Assembly (NCBI GenBank): GCA_947260045.1
Contig: CAMYOP010000055.1
Coordinates: forward strand, 1-12,056
Direction of reading: 5' to 3'
Origin: an uncultured Desulfobulbaceae bacterium
Lineage (GTDB): Bacteria > Desulfobacterota > Desulfobulbia > Desulfobulbales > Desulfobulbaceae
Length of the DNA: 12,056 bases
Below, in pieces: positions 1 through 6,345 of the stretch. A program made the position numbers and the translations under genes. A model generated the notes under the pieces. That model did not search any database, was not told where the DNA came from, and saw only the letters and a program-made list of their open reading frames with translations. Within the stretch, counting starts at the first letter, position 1, and each line of letters opens with the position of its first letter.

Positions 1-64
1 ATATCAAATGAAAGTTTTTGAGTGCTTGGGTTAGGCAAAATTAAAAAAGTAATAAAAATTGATC

Positions 65-415
65 ATGTCTTATATTTTTAAAAAATGCTCCAATTGTGAA
101 GAACACTGGGTAAATCGTGAAGATTTCTTAAATGATCCGGCCATAGAAATTATTGGCTATCAGGTCAACTTTGATCATCTGGCAGAGGGCATTTTTTTAT
201 TTAATCACTCCTGTAGAACAACCTTTAGCCTTACTGCGGGTGCTTTTGCAGATTTATATCAAGGCCCAGTTTTTACCTTGCGGGCAACGGGCAGTAAACA
301 ATGTCCAGAGTACTGTCTTCATAAGACCAATCTTATGCCATGTCCTGCAGAGTGTGAATGCTCTTATGTCCGTGAGGTTATCCAGTGTATAAAGAACTGG
401 CCAAAACAGGTGTAA
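65..415 (+). CDS. cysteine-rich conserved hypothetical protein (116 aa)
   Basis: Function unknown. From the ATG at 65 the product is 116 residues with nine cysteines: a CxxC pair at 8/11 followed by a Trp, then C50, C80, C84, C93, C97, C99 and C108. The central part reads FLNDP..IEIIGYQ..F followed by a FLFNHSC segment, and the C-terminal part has CPEYC and CPAECEC before a YVREV..IKNWP ending. The overall pattern resembles small uncharacterised proteins of Desulfobacterota that I recognise only loosely. The paired cysteines suggest zinc or iron-sulfur binding (inference). There is no signal peptide or membrane segment, so it is probably cytoplasmic. A TTG six bases upstream is in frame, but the ATG is the likelier start; no strong Shine-Dalgarno is visible for either. 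The next gene starts 58 bases downstream on the same strand and is also cysteine-rich, so co-transcription is plausible. Confidence 0.75.
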   Translation: MSYIFKKCSNCEEHWVNREDFLNDPAIEIIGYQVNFDHLAEGIFLFNHSCRTTFSLTAGAFADLYQGPVFTLRATGSKQCPEYCLHKTNLMPCPAECECSYVREVIQCIKNWPKQV

Positions 416-473
416 CGTTTTGTTTATTTATGTATTTTTCTACGTCAAGCAAATTGTGTAGAGAGCCTGACTC

Positions 474-1007
474 ATGCTGACCATATGTGCCTGGTGTAAC
501 AGGAAAATAGAGGCTGGTGCATTTCCAAATAAGAGAGATCAACCTGTCAGCCATGGGATTTGTAAAAAATGTAGCCAAAAAATTCTCACTGGTACCCCGA
601 CCTCACTTGTAAGCTTTCTTAATTCTTTAGAAGGCCCCGTTTTGCTGGTGGATAAAGAGGGAAGGATGCTTGTTGGAAATGACCAGGCCTGCAAGGCTCT
701 CGGGAAAGAAGCAGACGAGATAGCAGGTAAATTAGGCGGCGAACTTATCGAGTGTATCCACGCAAAGCAAAAAGGAGGATGCGGAGGGACAATTCACTGT
801 AAATCCTGCACAATCAGGAACACGGTTATGGATACACTCCATACTGGAAAAAGTCACTCTGGTGTAGAGGCGTATCCTGATTTACATGAGTTTAAAGGTG
901 ATAAGGTCGTTCGTTTTACTATTTCAACAGAAAAGATTGGTGAGGTAGTAATGCTCCAAATAGTTGATATGAAGGAAGTTGATAACGATAAAAAAAGTGT
1001 TGCCTGA
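474..1007 (+). CDS. small stand-alone PAS-domain protein with two cysteine clusters
   Basis: The 177-residue product has two parts. Residues 5-33 form a CxxC...HGICKKC zinc-ribbon-like unit (C5, C8, C30, C33) of the kind found attached to PAS and receiver modules. Residues about 45-170 look like a PAS fold: the GPVLLVDKEGRMLVGNDQA opening is typical, and the end reads VRFTISTEKIGEVVMLQIVDM. Inside the PAS domain lies a second cluster, C94-x8-C103-x5-C109-x2-C112, running into CTIRNTV. This pattern recurs in PAS proteins of anaerobes and suggests a metal or redox-responsive site (inference). There is no histidine kinase, GGDEF, HTH or other output domain, so it would have to act through a partner. 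A GAGAG about 10 bases before the ATG is a modest ribosome-binding site. Its stop codon lies in the left arm of an inverted repeat that encloses a terminator-like hairpin. Confidence 0.8.
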   Translation: MLTICAWCNRKIEAGAFPNKRDQPVSHGICKKCSQKILTGTPTSLVSFLNSLEGPVLLVDKEGRMLVGNDQACKALGKEADEIAGKLGGELIECIHAKQKGGCGGTIHCKSCTIRNTVMDTLHTGKSHSGVEAYPDLHEFKGDKVVRFTISTEKIGEVVMLQIVDMKEVDNDKKSVA

Positions 1008-1014
1008 AGTGTAT

Positions 1015-1038
1015 GAGAAGATAGCTTTTCTTTTTATT
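1015..1038 (+). terminator. probable intrinsic terminator after the PAS gene
   Basis: A 6-bp stem, GAGAAG/CTTTTC with one G-T pair, closes a 4-base ATAG loop and is followed directly by TTTTTATT. It lies eight bases after the PAS stop codon and is nested in a longer inverted repeat, CTGAAGT (1004-1010) with ACTTCAG (1039-1045). The stem is AT-rich, so termination may be partial. The remaining sequence up to the next gene (about 1046-1158) shows no clear promoter by eye. Confidence 0.5.
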
Positions 1039-1167
1039 ACTTCAGGGCTGGGTAGAAAATAATACCTGCAAGAGTAGTATTCTGATATTATTCTAGACTA
1101 TCAAGTAAAATTCCCTAACTTTCCCAGGTTGAAACAAATTTTTGAGTGATTGCACATTGGAGTATCC

Positions 1168-1980
1168 ATGTCTTTTATAAAAAGTCCATTGGAATTATAT
1201 AAGTATTTGCCCCAGACAAATTGTAAGCAATGTATGTTTCAAACATGCCTGGCCTTTGCTGTTGCGGTAATTAAGAGTGAAAAAGATTTAAGCGTTTGTC
1301 CTTTTTTAGATAAGGCTACCACCATCAGCCTGCAAGCCCGACTCCCTAAAAAAGTCACACTTGTAGAGGATCAAATGGAGCTTTTGGGGGAGCTGAAAAA
1401 AGAGTTTGCCTCCCTTGATATGGGTTCTGTACAGCAAAGGCTTGGTCTTCCACTTCGGGATGGAAAGTTGCAGCTTAACTGCCTGGGAAAGGAATTTTTC
1501 CTCGACTCTAAAGGTAATGTGACATCTGTCTGTCATGCAACACCCTGGCTCGATATTCCTCTTCTTCACTATGCCATACAAAGTTCTGGTAAAGATATTG
1601 CCAAGAGTTGGGTGCATTTTAGAGAATTGGAAAATGGGATATCCCGAACGCCTCTTTTTATCCAGAGATGTGAAAAACCGTTACAACAACTTGCAGATCA
1701 ATATACGGACCTGTTCAAAGATATTGTCGAAATGTTTTCTGGTGAAACCTTAACACCTTGCTTTGATGCTGACATCTCTCTCACGCTTGAACCTTTTCCC
1801 AAGCTTCCTGTGCTGATCTGTTACTGGTTGCCAGATGGAGATATGGAGTCAGATTTAAGTATATATTTTGACAAGACTGCTGAGGAAAATCTCCCTATCG
1901 ATTCCATACATATGCTCATGGTCGGCATGGTTAGAATGTTTGAAAAAATTTCACTACACCATCGTTCACTGAATCAGTAG
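1168..1980 (+). CDS. DUF3786 protein with N-terminal [4Fe-4S] motif
   Basis: The product is 270 residues from the ATG at 1168, which has a GGAG five bases upstream (1159-1162). An in-frame TTG at 1150 lacks such a site. The N-terminus carries C19-x2-C22-x4-C27-x16-C44-P. This is the cysteine spacing of the [4Fe-4S] domain found at the start of the corrinoid iron-sulfur protein large subunit and in related electron-transfer proteins. From about residue 100 the sequence matches the DUF3786 pattern: PLLHYAIQSSG, then WVHFRELENG, then LPVLICYWLPDGD followed by an FDKTAEENLP segment. DUF3786 proteins occur mainly in anaerobes including sulfate reducers, and their role is not established. No signal peptide or membrane helix is seen, so it is probably cytoplasmic. 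The gene stands alone: 160 bases separate it from the PAS gene and about 320 from purA. Confidence 0.85.
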   Translation: MSFIKSPLELYKYLPQTNCKQCMFQTCLAFAVAVIKSEKDLSVCPFLDKATTISLQARLPKKVTLVEDQMELLGELKKEFASLDMGSVQQRLGLPLRDGKLQLNCLGKEFFLDSKGNVTSVCHATPWLDIPLLHYAIQSSGKDIAKSWVHFRELENGISRTPLFIQRCEKPLQQLADQYTDLFKDIVEMFSGETLTPCFDADISLTLEPFPKLPVLICYWLPDGDMESDLSIYFDKTAEENLPIDSIHMLMVGMVRMFEKISLHHRSLNQ

Positions 1981-2181
1981 CTCTATTATAATTTAGCGAT
2001 AAGGACGGATATACAAGGAGCTTGTAGCTTATTGTATCTGGTCCATAAAAAAATGTTGCTTAAACAGGGTTGAGATATTTTTTATGAGGAAGGTGGGGAA
2101 GTGTAACACCTTTCTATCTTCCTTGATTTCGGATCTTATTATGGAGTGATAAAGGCAAGAAAAATTCTTTTTTTGCCCCGT
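1981..2181. other. gene-free stretch upstream of the purA promoter, with inverted repeats
   Basis: No credible coding frame is seen here. The stretch holds an imperfect inverted repeat at 2003-2044 (GGAC and ATACAA on the left, TTGTAT and GTCC on the right, with two small mismatches and a 15-base loop), a short AAGGTG/CACCTT pair around 2085-2115, and a GGCAA/TTGCC hairpin at 2154-2177 with an A/T-rich stem. None has the stem-then-T-run form of a good terminator, and no tRNA or known RNA family is recognisable by eye. A structured leader or small RNA is possible but unsupported. Confidence 0.3.
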
Positions 2182-2210
2182 TTGACTTTTCTATTTCTCT
2201 GGGCTATATT
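2182..2210 (+). promoter_or_regulatory. sigma70-type promoter for purA
   Basis: TTGACT (2182-2187) and TATATT (2205-2210) are separated by exactly 17 bases, a near-consensus housekeeping promoter. Transcription would begin near 2217, giving a leader of about 84 bases before the purA ATG. A terminator-like hairpin lies inside that leader. Confidence 0.7.
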
Positions 2211-2235
2211 TCTCCGGTTTTACAGTCGAAATGCC

Positions 2236-2259
2236 AAGGGTATGAAATACCCTTTTTTT
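2236..2259 (+). terminator. intrinsic-terminator-like hairpin inside the purA leader
   Basis: AAGGGTAT pairs perfectly with ATACCCTT around a GAA loop (2236-2254), and a T-run continues to 2259. It has the form of a Rho-independent terminator but sits about 20 bases after the predicted purA transcription start and about 40 bases before the start codon. It may terminate upstream transcription, attenuate purA, or both. No competing antiterminator stem is obvious by eye. Confidence 0.6.
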
Positions 2260-2300
2260 GTTTATTTATCTTAATAAAATAAAGTCGTTAGGAGTGTTTC

Positions 2301-3605
2301 ATGCCCAACGTGGTCGTTGTAGGCACCCAGTGGGGTGATGAGGGTAAGGGAAAAATAGTAGACTTGTTGACCCGATATGCTGATTGTATTGTCAGGTTTC
2401 AAGGCGGTAATAATGCTGGCCACACTTTAGTTGTAGATGGAAAGCAATTTATCTTTCATATAATTCCTTCGGGAATTTTATATGAAGATAAAGCCTGCAT
2501 GATCGGCAATGGTGTCATTATTGATCCAGGTGTTCTGCTTGATGAAATCAATGAGTTGAACGAAAAAGGGCTTCCTGTTACACCGAAGCGACTGATGATC
2601 AGTGAAAATGCACACCTGATTATGCCATATCATAAAAGTCTTGATCAAGCCAGTGAAGCAGCCTTGAGTAAGGGCAAGAAAATCGGCACAACCGGACGTG
2701 GAATTGGTCCCTGCTATATGGATAAGGTCGGGCGTTATGGCATTAAAGTAGGTGACATGCTGGATCCTGTTTTATTTGAAGAGAAAATCAAGGCAAATGT
2801 GGAAGAGAAAAATTTTCTCTTAACCAAAAAGTTTGGTGCTGCACCTCTGGAGCTTGATGTTGTCAGGGCGCAGTGTGATAAATTTGCCGAATTACTTCAG
2901 CCATTTGTTGGCAATGTCTCCATGGTTCTCGACCAGGCCAGAAAAAGCGGAAAGAATGTTCTTTTTGAGGGTGCCCAAGGGACACAGCTTGATATTGATC
3001 ATGGCACATATCCCTTTGTCACTTCCTCAAACACCATAGCTGGCAATGCCTGCATCGGCAGTGGTTTTGGTCCAGCTCATATAGATTCAGTTATTGGTAT
3101 TTTAAAGGCTTACACCACGAGAGTCGGTGAAGGACCATTCCCATCAGAATTGCCTGAAGGTGATGTTGTCGGTGATCAACTGCAACGTAAAGGTGGAGAA
3201 TTTGGTGCAACCACAGGCAGAAGAAGACGCTGTGGCTGGCTTGACGGGGTAGTTGCTTCTGATGCAGTTCGCCTCAATGGCTTAACTGGACTTGCCATCA
3301 CTAAGCTGGATGTTCTCAGTGGTCAGCCTACTCTCAAGATCGGTCGTAAGTATATGGTTGAAGGACAGGAGTTTGATTATATGCCCACAAATATCAGGCA
3401 GACTGCTCTTGCAAAACCAGTATATGAGGAAGTTGAAGGGTGGAGTGAGGAAATCAGCGAGGTCAGGCAGTTTGATGATCTTCCCCAGAAGGCAAAAGAT
3501 TATGTCCATAAGATTGAAGATATGACAGGTGTTGAGCCCGTAATTGTATCTGTTGGACCAGATCGTGAAGAGACCTTATTGTTGAAAAACCCATTTGATA
3601 AATAA
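2301..3605 (+). CDS. purA: adenylosuccinate synthetase
   Basis: Catalyses the GTP-dependent joining of IMP and aspartate to adenylosuccinate, the first committed step from IMP to AMP, in the cytoplasm. The 434-residue length is normal for bacterial PurA. The N-terminal nucleotide loop GDEGKGK (residues 12-18) contains the catalytic Asp13, and NAGHT contains the catalytic His41. IMP-site motifs follow: GTTGRGIGPCYMDK near residue 130, FEGAQGTQLDIDHG near 220, and TTGRRRRCGWLD near 305. KLDVLSG, near residue 335, corresponds to the guanine-recognition segment. The ATG has a good AGGAG at 2290-2294, six bases upstream. The gene stands alone, with its own promoter upstream and a 238-base gap to rpoZ downstream. 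No strong intrinsic terminator follows it; a CCCTTGGGTTTTT at about 3679-3692 is too short to count. The leader hairpin suggests possible attenuation (inference). Confidence 0.97.
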   Translation: MPNVVVVGTQWGDEGKGKIVDLLTRYADCIVRFQGGNNAGHTLVVDGKQFIFHIIPSGILYEDKACMIGNGVIIDPGVLLDEINELNEKGLPVTPKRLMISENAHLIMPYHKSLDQASEAALSKGKKIGTTGRGIGPCYMDKVGRYGIKVGDMLDPVLFEEKIKANVEEKNFLLTKKFGAAPLELDVVRAQCDKFAELLQPFVGNVSMVLDQARKSGKNVLFEGAQGTQLDIDHGTYPFVTSSNTIAGNACIGSGFGPAHIDSVIGILKAYTTRVGEGPFPSELPEGDVVGDQLQRKGGEFGATTGRRRRCGWLDGVVASDAVRLNGLTGLAITKLDVLSGQPTLKIGRKYMVEGQEFDYMPTNIRQTALAKPVYEEVEGWSEEISEVRQFDDLPQKAKDYVHKIEDMTGVEPVIVSVGPDREETLLLKNPFDK

Positions 3606-3703
3606 ACAGTCATAGTAATTCAAGGTTCTCTTGTATCTTGAAAGGATATGCTTAGCGTTAGTCGGTATGATTAAGCGACCCTTGGGTTTTTAATGATTGT
3701 TTA

Positions 3704-3733
3704 TTGAGTGAATAGATTGAAAGTAGTTATAAT
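3704..3733 (+). promoter_or_regulatory. sigma70-type promoter for rpoZ-dnaJ
   Basis: TTGAGT (3704-3709) and TATAAT (3728-3733) are separated by 18 bases. The -10 hexamer is perfect. Transcription would start near 3740, leaving a leader of about 100 bases ahead of rpoZ. I could find neither a CIRCE inverted repeat nor a convincing heat-shock sigma factor site, although dnaJ lies in this transcript. Confidence 0.6.
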
Positions 3734-3762
3734 GTTATGAGGATTTGTATCTGAGTGCACAC

Positions 3763-3834
3763 GAGGACCAAAGGGTTGGTCCTCCTTTACAGTGTAGAAA
3801 TTTCTTCTGGCACCATACAGATTCCTTTGGAGGA
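3763..3834 (+). promoter_or_regulatory. rpoZ leader with two mutually exclusive RNA structures
   Basis: A perfect 9-bp stem, GAGGACCAA/TTGGTCCTC (3763-3771 with 3776-3784), closes an AGGG loop in the mRNA leader. The right arm plus one base contains TCCTCC (3780-3785), which is exactly complementary to GGAGGA (3829-3834), the rpoZ ribosome-binding site. The ribosome-binding site can also fold locally as TTCCT/AGGAA (3822-3826 with 3831-3835). When the 9-bp hairpin forms, the anti-Shine-Dalgarno is hidden; when it opens, the ribosome-binding site can be masked. The pairing is read directly from the sequence; a regulatory role is inference. Confidence 0.45.
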
Positions 3835-3843
3835 AAGTTAAAA

Positions 3844-4116
3844 ATGGCTCGTATCACAGTAGAAGATTGTTTGGAAAAGGTTGGTGATGATAACCGTTTT
3901 GCTCTTATTCATCTTGCGGTAGAAAGAGTTCGTCAACATCGTGCCGGAGAGTCTTTCCTGGTGAAGGGTAAAAACAAGGAAATAGTAATGACTCTGCGGG
4001 AAATAGCGGCAGGAGAAGTAACTTTTGATAACATCCGGGAACTGCCCAAAAGTGATATCGATGATAGTGCTGATACCGATACCGACTCAGCTGTTATAGC
4101 TGATTCAAAAGCATAG
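3844..4116 (+). CDS. rpoZ: DNA-directed RNA polymerase omega subunit
   Basis: The omega subunit binds the beta-prime C-terminus and helps RNA polymerase assembly; in many bacteria it also forms part of a ppGpp site. The 90-residue product starts MARITVEDCLEKVGDDNRF and continues LAVERVRQH, then VMTLREIAAGEVTFDNI. These are the family's conserved stretches in order and at normal length. The C-terminal tail is acidic (DIDDSADTDTDS), as is common. The frame is open upstream to a TTG at 3745, but the ATG at 3844 matches the family N-terminus and has a strong GGAGG at 3829-3833, 10 bases away. The gene is first of a pair with dnaJ, 14 bases between them. The leader carries a hairpin able to compete with masking of this ribosome-binding site. 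dksA, another ppGpp-linked polymerase factor, lies about 1.9 kb downstream. Confidence 0.95.
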   Translation: MARITVEDCLEKVGDDNRFALIHLAVERVRQHRAGESFLVKGKNKEIVMTLREIAAGEVTFDNIRELPKSDIDDSADTDTDSAVIADSKA

Positions 4117-4130
4117 AAAGATTATTAATT

Positions 4131-5267
4131 ATGCCTAGAGATTATTACGAAATTCTCGGTGTTTCAAGAGATGCCGAAGGCGATGTCATTAAAAAAGCAT
4201 ATCGCAAGTTGGCCATGAAATATCATCCGGATAGAAATCCTGGAGATACCGAGGCGGAAGAGCAATTTAAAGAAGCTGCTGAGGCTTATGAAGTACTCTC
4301 AGATGGCCAGAAAAAACAGGTGTATGATACCTATGGCCATGAAGGGTTAAAAAACACTGGCTATAGCGGACCTGGCAACTATGAAGATATTTTTTCCGGT
4401 ATTAATGATTTATTTGGAGATATCTTTGGTTTTGGCGGTCGCAGGAGCAGGCGTGATCCCAATGCTCCAGTTCAAGGAGATGATCTGCGTTATGATATGG
4501 AAATTTCTTTCATGGACGCCATTAAAGGGACTGCAAAGGAAGTTGACATTACCAAGCGGGAAACCTGCTGGACCTGTGAAGGCACAGGTGCAAGGCCTGG
4601 GTATCAACCTCAGACTTGTCCCAGTTGTCATGGTCGTGGTCAGGTCATTCGCTCCCAAGGTTTTTTCCAGGTCAGTTCAACCTGTCCCCAGTGTCATGGT
4701 GGAGGGCAGATAGTTACAGATCCCTGCAACGACTGCGACGGCAGCGGTCTGCTTAATAAGACCAAAAAGGTGAGCATTAAAATTCCCGCAGGTGTTGACA
4801 CAGGAGCGCGAATGCGTTTGCGGAGCGAAGGCGAAGGCGGTAGACGTGGCGGACCCGCTGGAGACCTTTATGTTGTCATCCATGTAGAAGCCCATGAGTT
4901 TTTCATGAGAGATGGGGATACTATTTTTCTTCGTTATCCTATTTCAATGGTTCGTGCAGCACTTGGCAGTGAAGTAGAGGTCCCTACGGTACATGGAACT
5001 GCAAAATTAAAAATTGGGGCTGGCACTCAATCAGGTAAACGTTTCACCCTTAAAGGAGAAGGCGTTCCAGGTCTGCGAAGCGGATCTCGAGGAAATATGG
5101 TTATTGAGGTTCAAGTCCAGACTCCAACCAAGCTCAGCAAAAGGCAGAAGGAAATACTTCGAGAGTTTGATGATTTAACCAAAGATAAGGATGAAGGATT
5201 TTTTTCCCGTTTGTTTCATGGTCATTTAGGGAAATCTACAAAAGAACACCATAGTGAACAGGCCTGA
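4131..5267 (+). CDS. dnaJ: chaperone DnaJ (type I Hsp40)
   Basis: Co-chaperone that delivers unfolded clients to DnaK and stimulates its ATPase. The 378-residue protein has the full type I layout: a J domain at residues 1-70 starting PRDYYEILGVSRDA with HPD at 32-34, a short Gly/Phe-rich linker (FGDIFGFGG) near 90-105, and four zinc repeats. The repeats are CWTCEGTG (C146), CPSCHGRG (C163), CPQCHGGG (C185) and CNDCDGSG (C199). They are followed by the C-terminal substrate-binding domains, including IPAGVDTGARMRLRSEGEGG. The start lies 14 bases after the rpoZ stop with no strong ribosome-binding site (only GAAAG), so coupling to rpoZ translation is likely. dnaK and grpE are not in this window. 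A GCCTG/CAGGC hairpin spans the stop codon (5262-5277) but lacks an adjacent T-run. Confidence 0.97.
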   Translation: MPRDYYEILGVSRDAEGDVIKKAYRKLAMKYHPDRNPGDTEAEEQFKEAAEAYEVLSDGQKKQVYDTYGHEGLKNTGYSGPGNYEDIFSGINDLFGDIFGFGGRRSRRDPNAPVQGDDLRYDMEISFMDAIKGTAKEVDITKRETCWTCEGTGARPGYQPQTCPSCHGRGQVIRSQGFFQVSSTCPQCHGGGQIVTDPCNDCDGSGLLNKTKKVSIKIPAGVDTGARMRLRSEGEGGRRGGPAGDLYVVIHVEAHEFFMRDGDTIFLRYPISMVRAALGSEVEVPTVHGTAKLKIGAGTQSGKRFTLKGEGVPGLRSGSRGNMVIEVQVQTPTKLSKRQKEILREFDDLTKDKDEGFFSRLFHGHLGKSTKEHHSEQA

Positions 5268-5307
5268 TAAAACAGGCTGAAAAAGTATATATTTTTGTAT
5301 GGACTGT

Positions 5308-5337
5308 TTGAAACTAGATGCCTAAAATTGTTACTAT
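5308..5337 (+). promoter_or_regulatory. sigma70-type promoter candidate for moaC
   Basis: TTGAAA (5308-5313) and TACTAT (5332-5337) are separated by 18 bases and would start transcription near 5344, about 56 bases before the moaC ATG. A second perfect TATAAT at 5388-5393 lies only seven bases before the ATG but has no matching -35 element. Confidence 0.45.
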
Positions 5338-5399
5338 GGAAACTGAATTGATTGGCACTTGCTAAGGCTTGCTCATAACAATACGATTATAATGGAATA

Positions 5400-5894
5400 A
5401 TGATGCCTGAAAATACGTTTACACACTTTGATACTTCTGGTAATGCCCGAATGGTGAACGTATCAGGAAAGGTTGACACGACAAGAAAAGCTTTGGCCGA
5501 GGGGATGATAACAATGTCTCCCACTGCATATAGTAACGTTAAAAAGGGAACCATTGGCAAGGGTGATGTACTAGGTGTTGCCCGCTTGGCAGGCATAATG
5601 GCTGCTAAAAAAGTTGATCAACTTATTCCACTCTGTCACCCACTTAATATTACTGGTGTGGATATTGAGTTTCAGCTAAATGATGCTAATAAGAGCATTC
5701 ATATTGAAGCAACAGTTGAAATAACTGGAAAAACTGGTGTGGAGATGGAAGCATTAACTGCTGTTTCTGTAGCTGCTCTAACTATCTATGATATGTGCAA
5801 GGCTATTGACAAGGCTATGGAAATATCGGATATTCGGTTGTTGAAAAAAAGTGGTGGTAAAAGTGGTGAATTTATAAGGCCCCAGGCCATTTGA
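5400..5894 (+). CDS. moaC: cyclic pyranopterin monophosphate synthase MoaC
   Basis: Second enzyme of molybdenum cofactor synthesis: with MoaA it turns GTP-derived cyclic dehydroguanosine triphosphate into cyclic pyranopterin monophosphate in the cytoplasm. The 164-residue product is of normal length. It begins THFDTSGNARMVNVSGK and carries the substrate motif DQLIPLCHPL (His80) and the block TGVEMEALTAVSVAALTIYD. DMCKAIDK supplies the catalytic Asp131 and Lys134, by alignment with the E. coli enzyme from memory, and KSGGKSG lies near the C-terminus. Two ATGs (5400, 5403) are adjacent. The only ribosome-binding-like sequence is a GGA at 5394-5396, so 5403 is equally possible. No other Moco gene is nearby. 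Molybdenum cofactor would be needed for enzymes such as formate dehydrogenase in this kind of anaerobe (inference). Confidence 0.96.
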   Translation: MMPENTFTHFDTSGNARMVNVSGKVDTTRKALAEGMITMSPTAYSNVKKGTIGKGDVLGVARLAGIMAAKKVDQLIPLCHPLNITGVDIEFQLNDANKSIHIEATVEITGKTGVEMEALTAVSVAALTIYDMCKAIDKAMEISDIRLLKKSGGKSGEFIRPQAI

Positions 5895-5903
5895 TGGTTT
5901 TTT
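5887..5903 (+). terminator. weak terminator-like hairpin at the end of moaC
   Basis: CCAT/ATGG with a TTG loop, extendable by two G-T pairs, is followed by six T residues. It overlaps the moaC stop codon. The stem is short, so this is only a weak candidate. Confidence 0.3.
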
Positions 5904-5976
5904 GGAAGAGATAAAAAAGCCAGAAAAAAGATGGGGAGTATAATCCTCTGTAGAACCTATATGTCGGAGAAAAATA

Positions 5977-6339
5977 ATGGATCAAGACTTAGTAGAAAAG
6001 TTTAAAAAGCAGCTTGAAGACATGAAGGATGATATAATAACTGATGTTGAGCAAACGCTTACTGAGATGACCAGCCAGAGCGGTAATATTCCTGATCCGA
6101 ATGATCGTGCAAGTGTTGAGTCGGATCGTAGTTTCGAGCTTCGGATTCGTGGTCGCGAGAGAAAGCTTATGGATAAGGTGGATGAAGCGATTACTCGTAT
6201 TGATGACGGTATTTATGGGGTTTGCGAAGGCTGTGGCGAAGATATAGCTGTTAAAAGACTTGAAGCAAGGCCTGTTGCGAAATTTTGTATAGACTGCAAG
6301 ACATCGCAGGAACAGAAGGAAAAGGCACAGGGACGCTAA
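5977..6339 (+). CDS. dksA: RNA polymerase-binding transcription factor DksA
   Basis: DksA enters the RNA polymerase secondary channel and, with ppGpp, reprograms transcription during starvation. The 120-residue product begins with a helical coiled-coil segment. It has DPNDRAS at 40-46, which contains the DxxDxA tip (D40, D43, A45) that separates true DksA from many TraR-like relatives. SDRSFELRIRGRERKL follows, then the four-cysteine zinc finger C83-x2-C86...C104-x2-C107 and a short basic tail. It is shorter than E. coli DksA (151 residues), mainly at the N-terminus, as is common in this bacterial group. GGAG at 5966-5969 lies seven bases before the ATG. A TATAAT at 5939-5944 could be a -10 element, but no matching -35 is seen. 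Only six bases separate its stop from the next gene, so the two are almost certainly co-transcribed. Confidence 0.93.
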   Translation: MDQDLVEKFKKQLEDMKDDIITDVEQTLTEMTSQSGNIPDPNDRASVESDRSFELRIRGRERKLMDKVDEAITRIDDGIYGVCEGCGEDIAVKRLEARPVAKFCIDCKTSQEQKEKAQGR

Positions 6340-6345
6340 AATCAT

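Noticed and set aside
3637..3672. Heat-shock sigma32 promoter upstream of rpoZ-dnaJ
   Set aside because: CTTGAAA is present at 3637-3643, but no CCCCAT-like -10 occurs at the right spacing. No CIRCE repeat was found either.
3675..3692. Intrinsic terminator after purA (ACCCTTGGGTTTTT)
   Set aside because: The possible stem is only 3-4 bp with too small a loop, so it is not reported as a feature.
3745..3843. N-terminal extension of rpoZ from a TTG at 3745
   Set aside because: The extension has no family similarity, overlaps the leader hairpin, and the ATG at 3844 has a strong ribosome-binding site and the conserved MARITVEDC start.
5352..5374. Sigma54 promoter upstream of moaC (TTGGCAC ... 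TTGC)
   Set aside because: The GG and GC doublets are separated by 5 or 15 bases, not the required 10.
5388..5400. Leaderless moaC transcript from the TATAAT at 5388-5393
   Set aside because: There is no -35 at 16-18 bases and no extended -10. A better promoter lies at 5308-5337.
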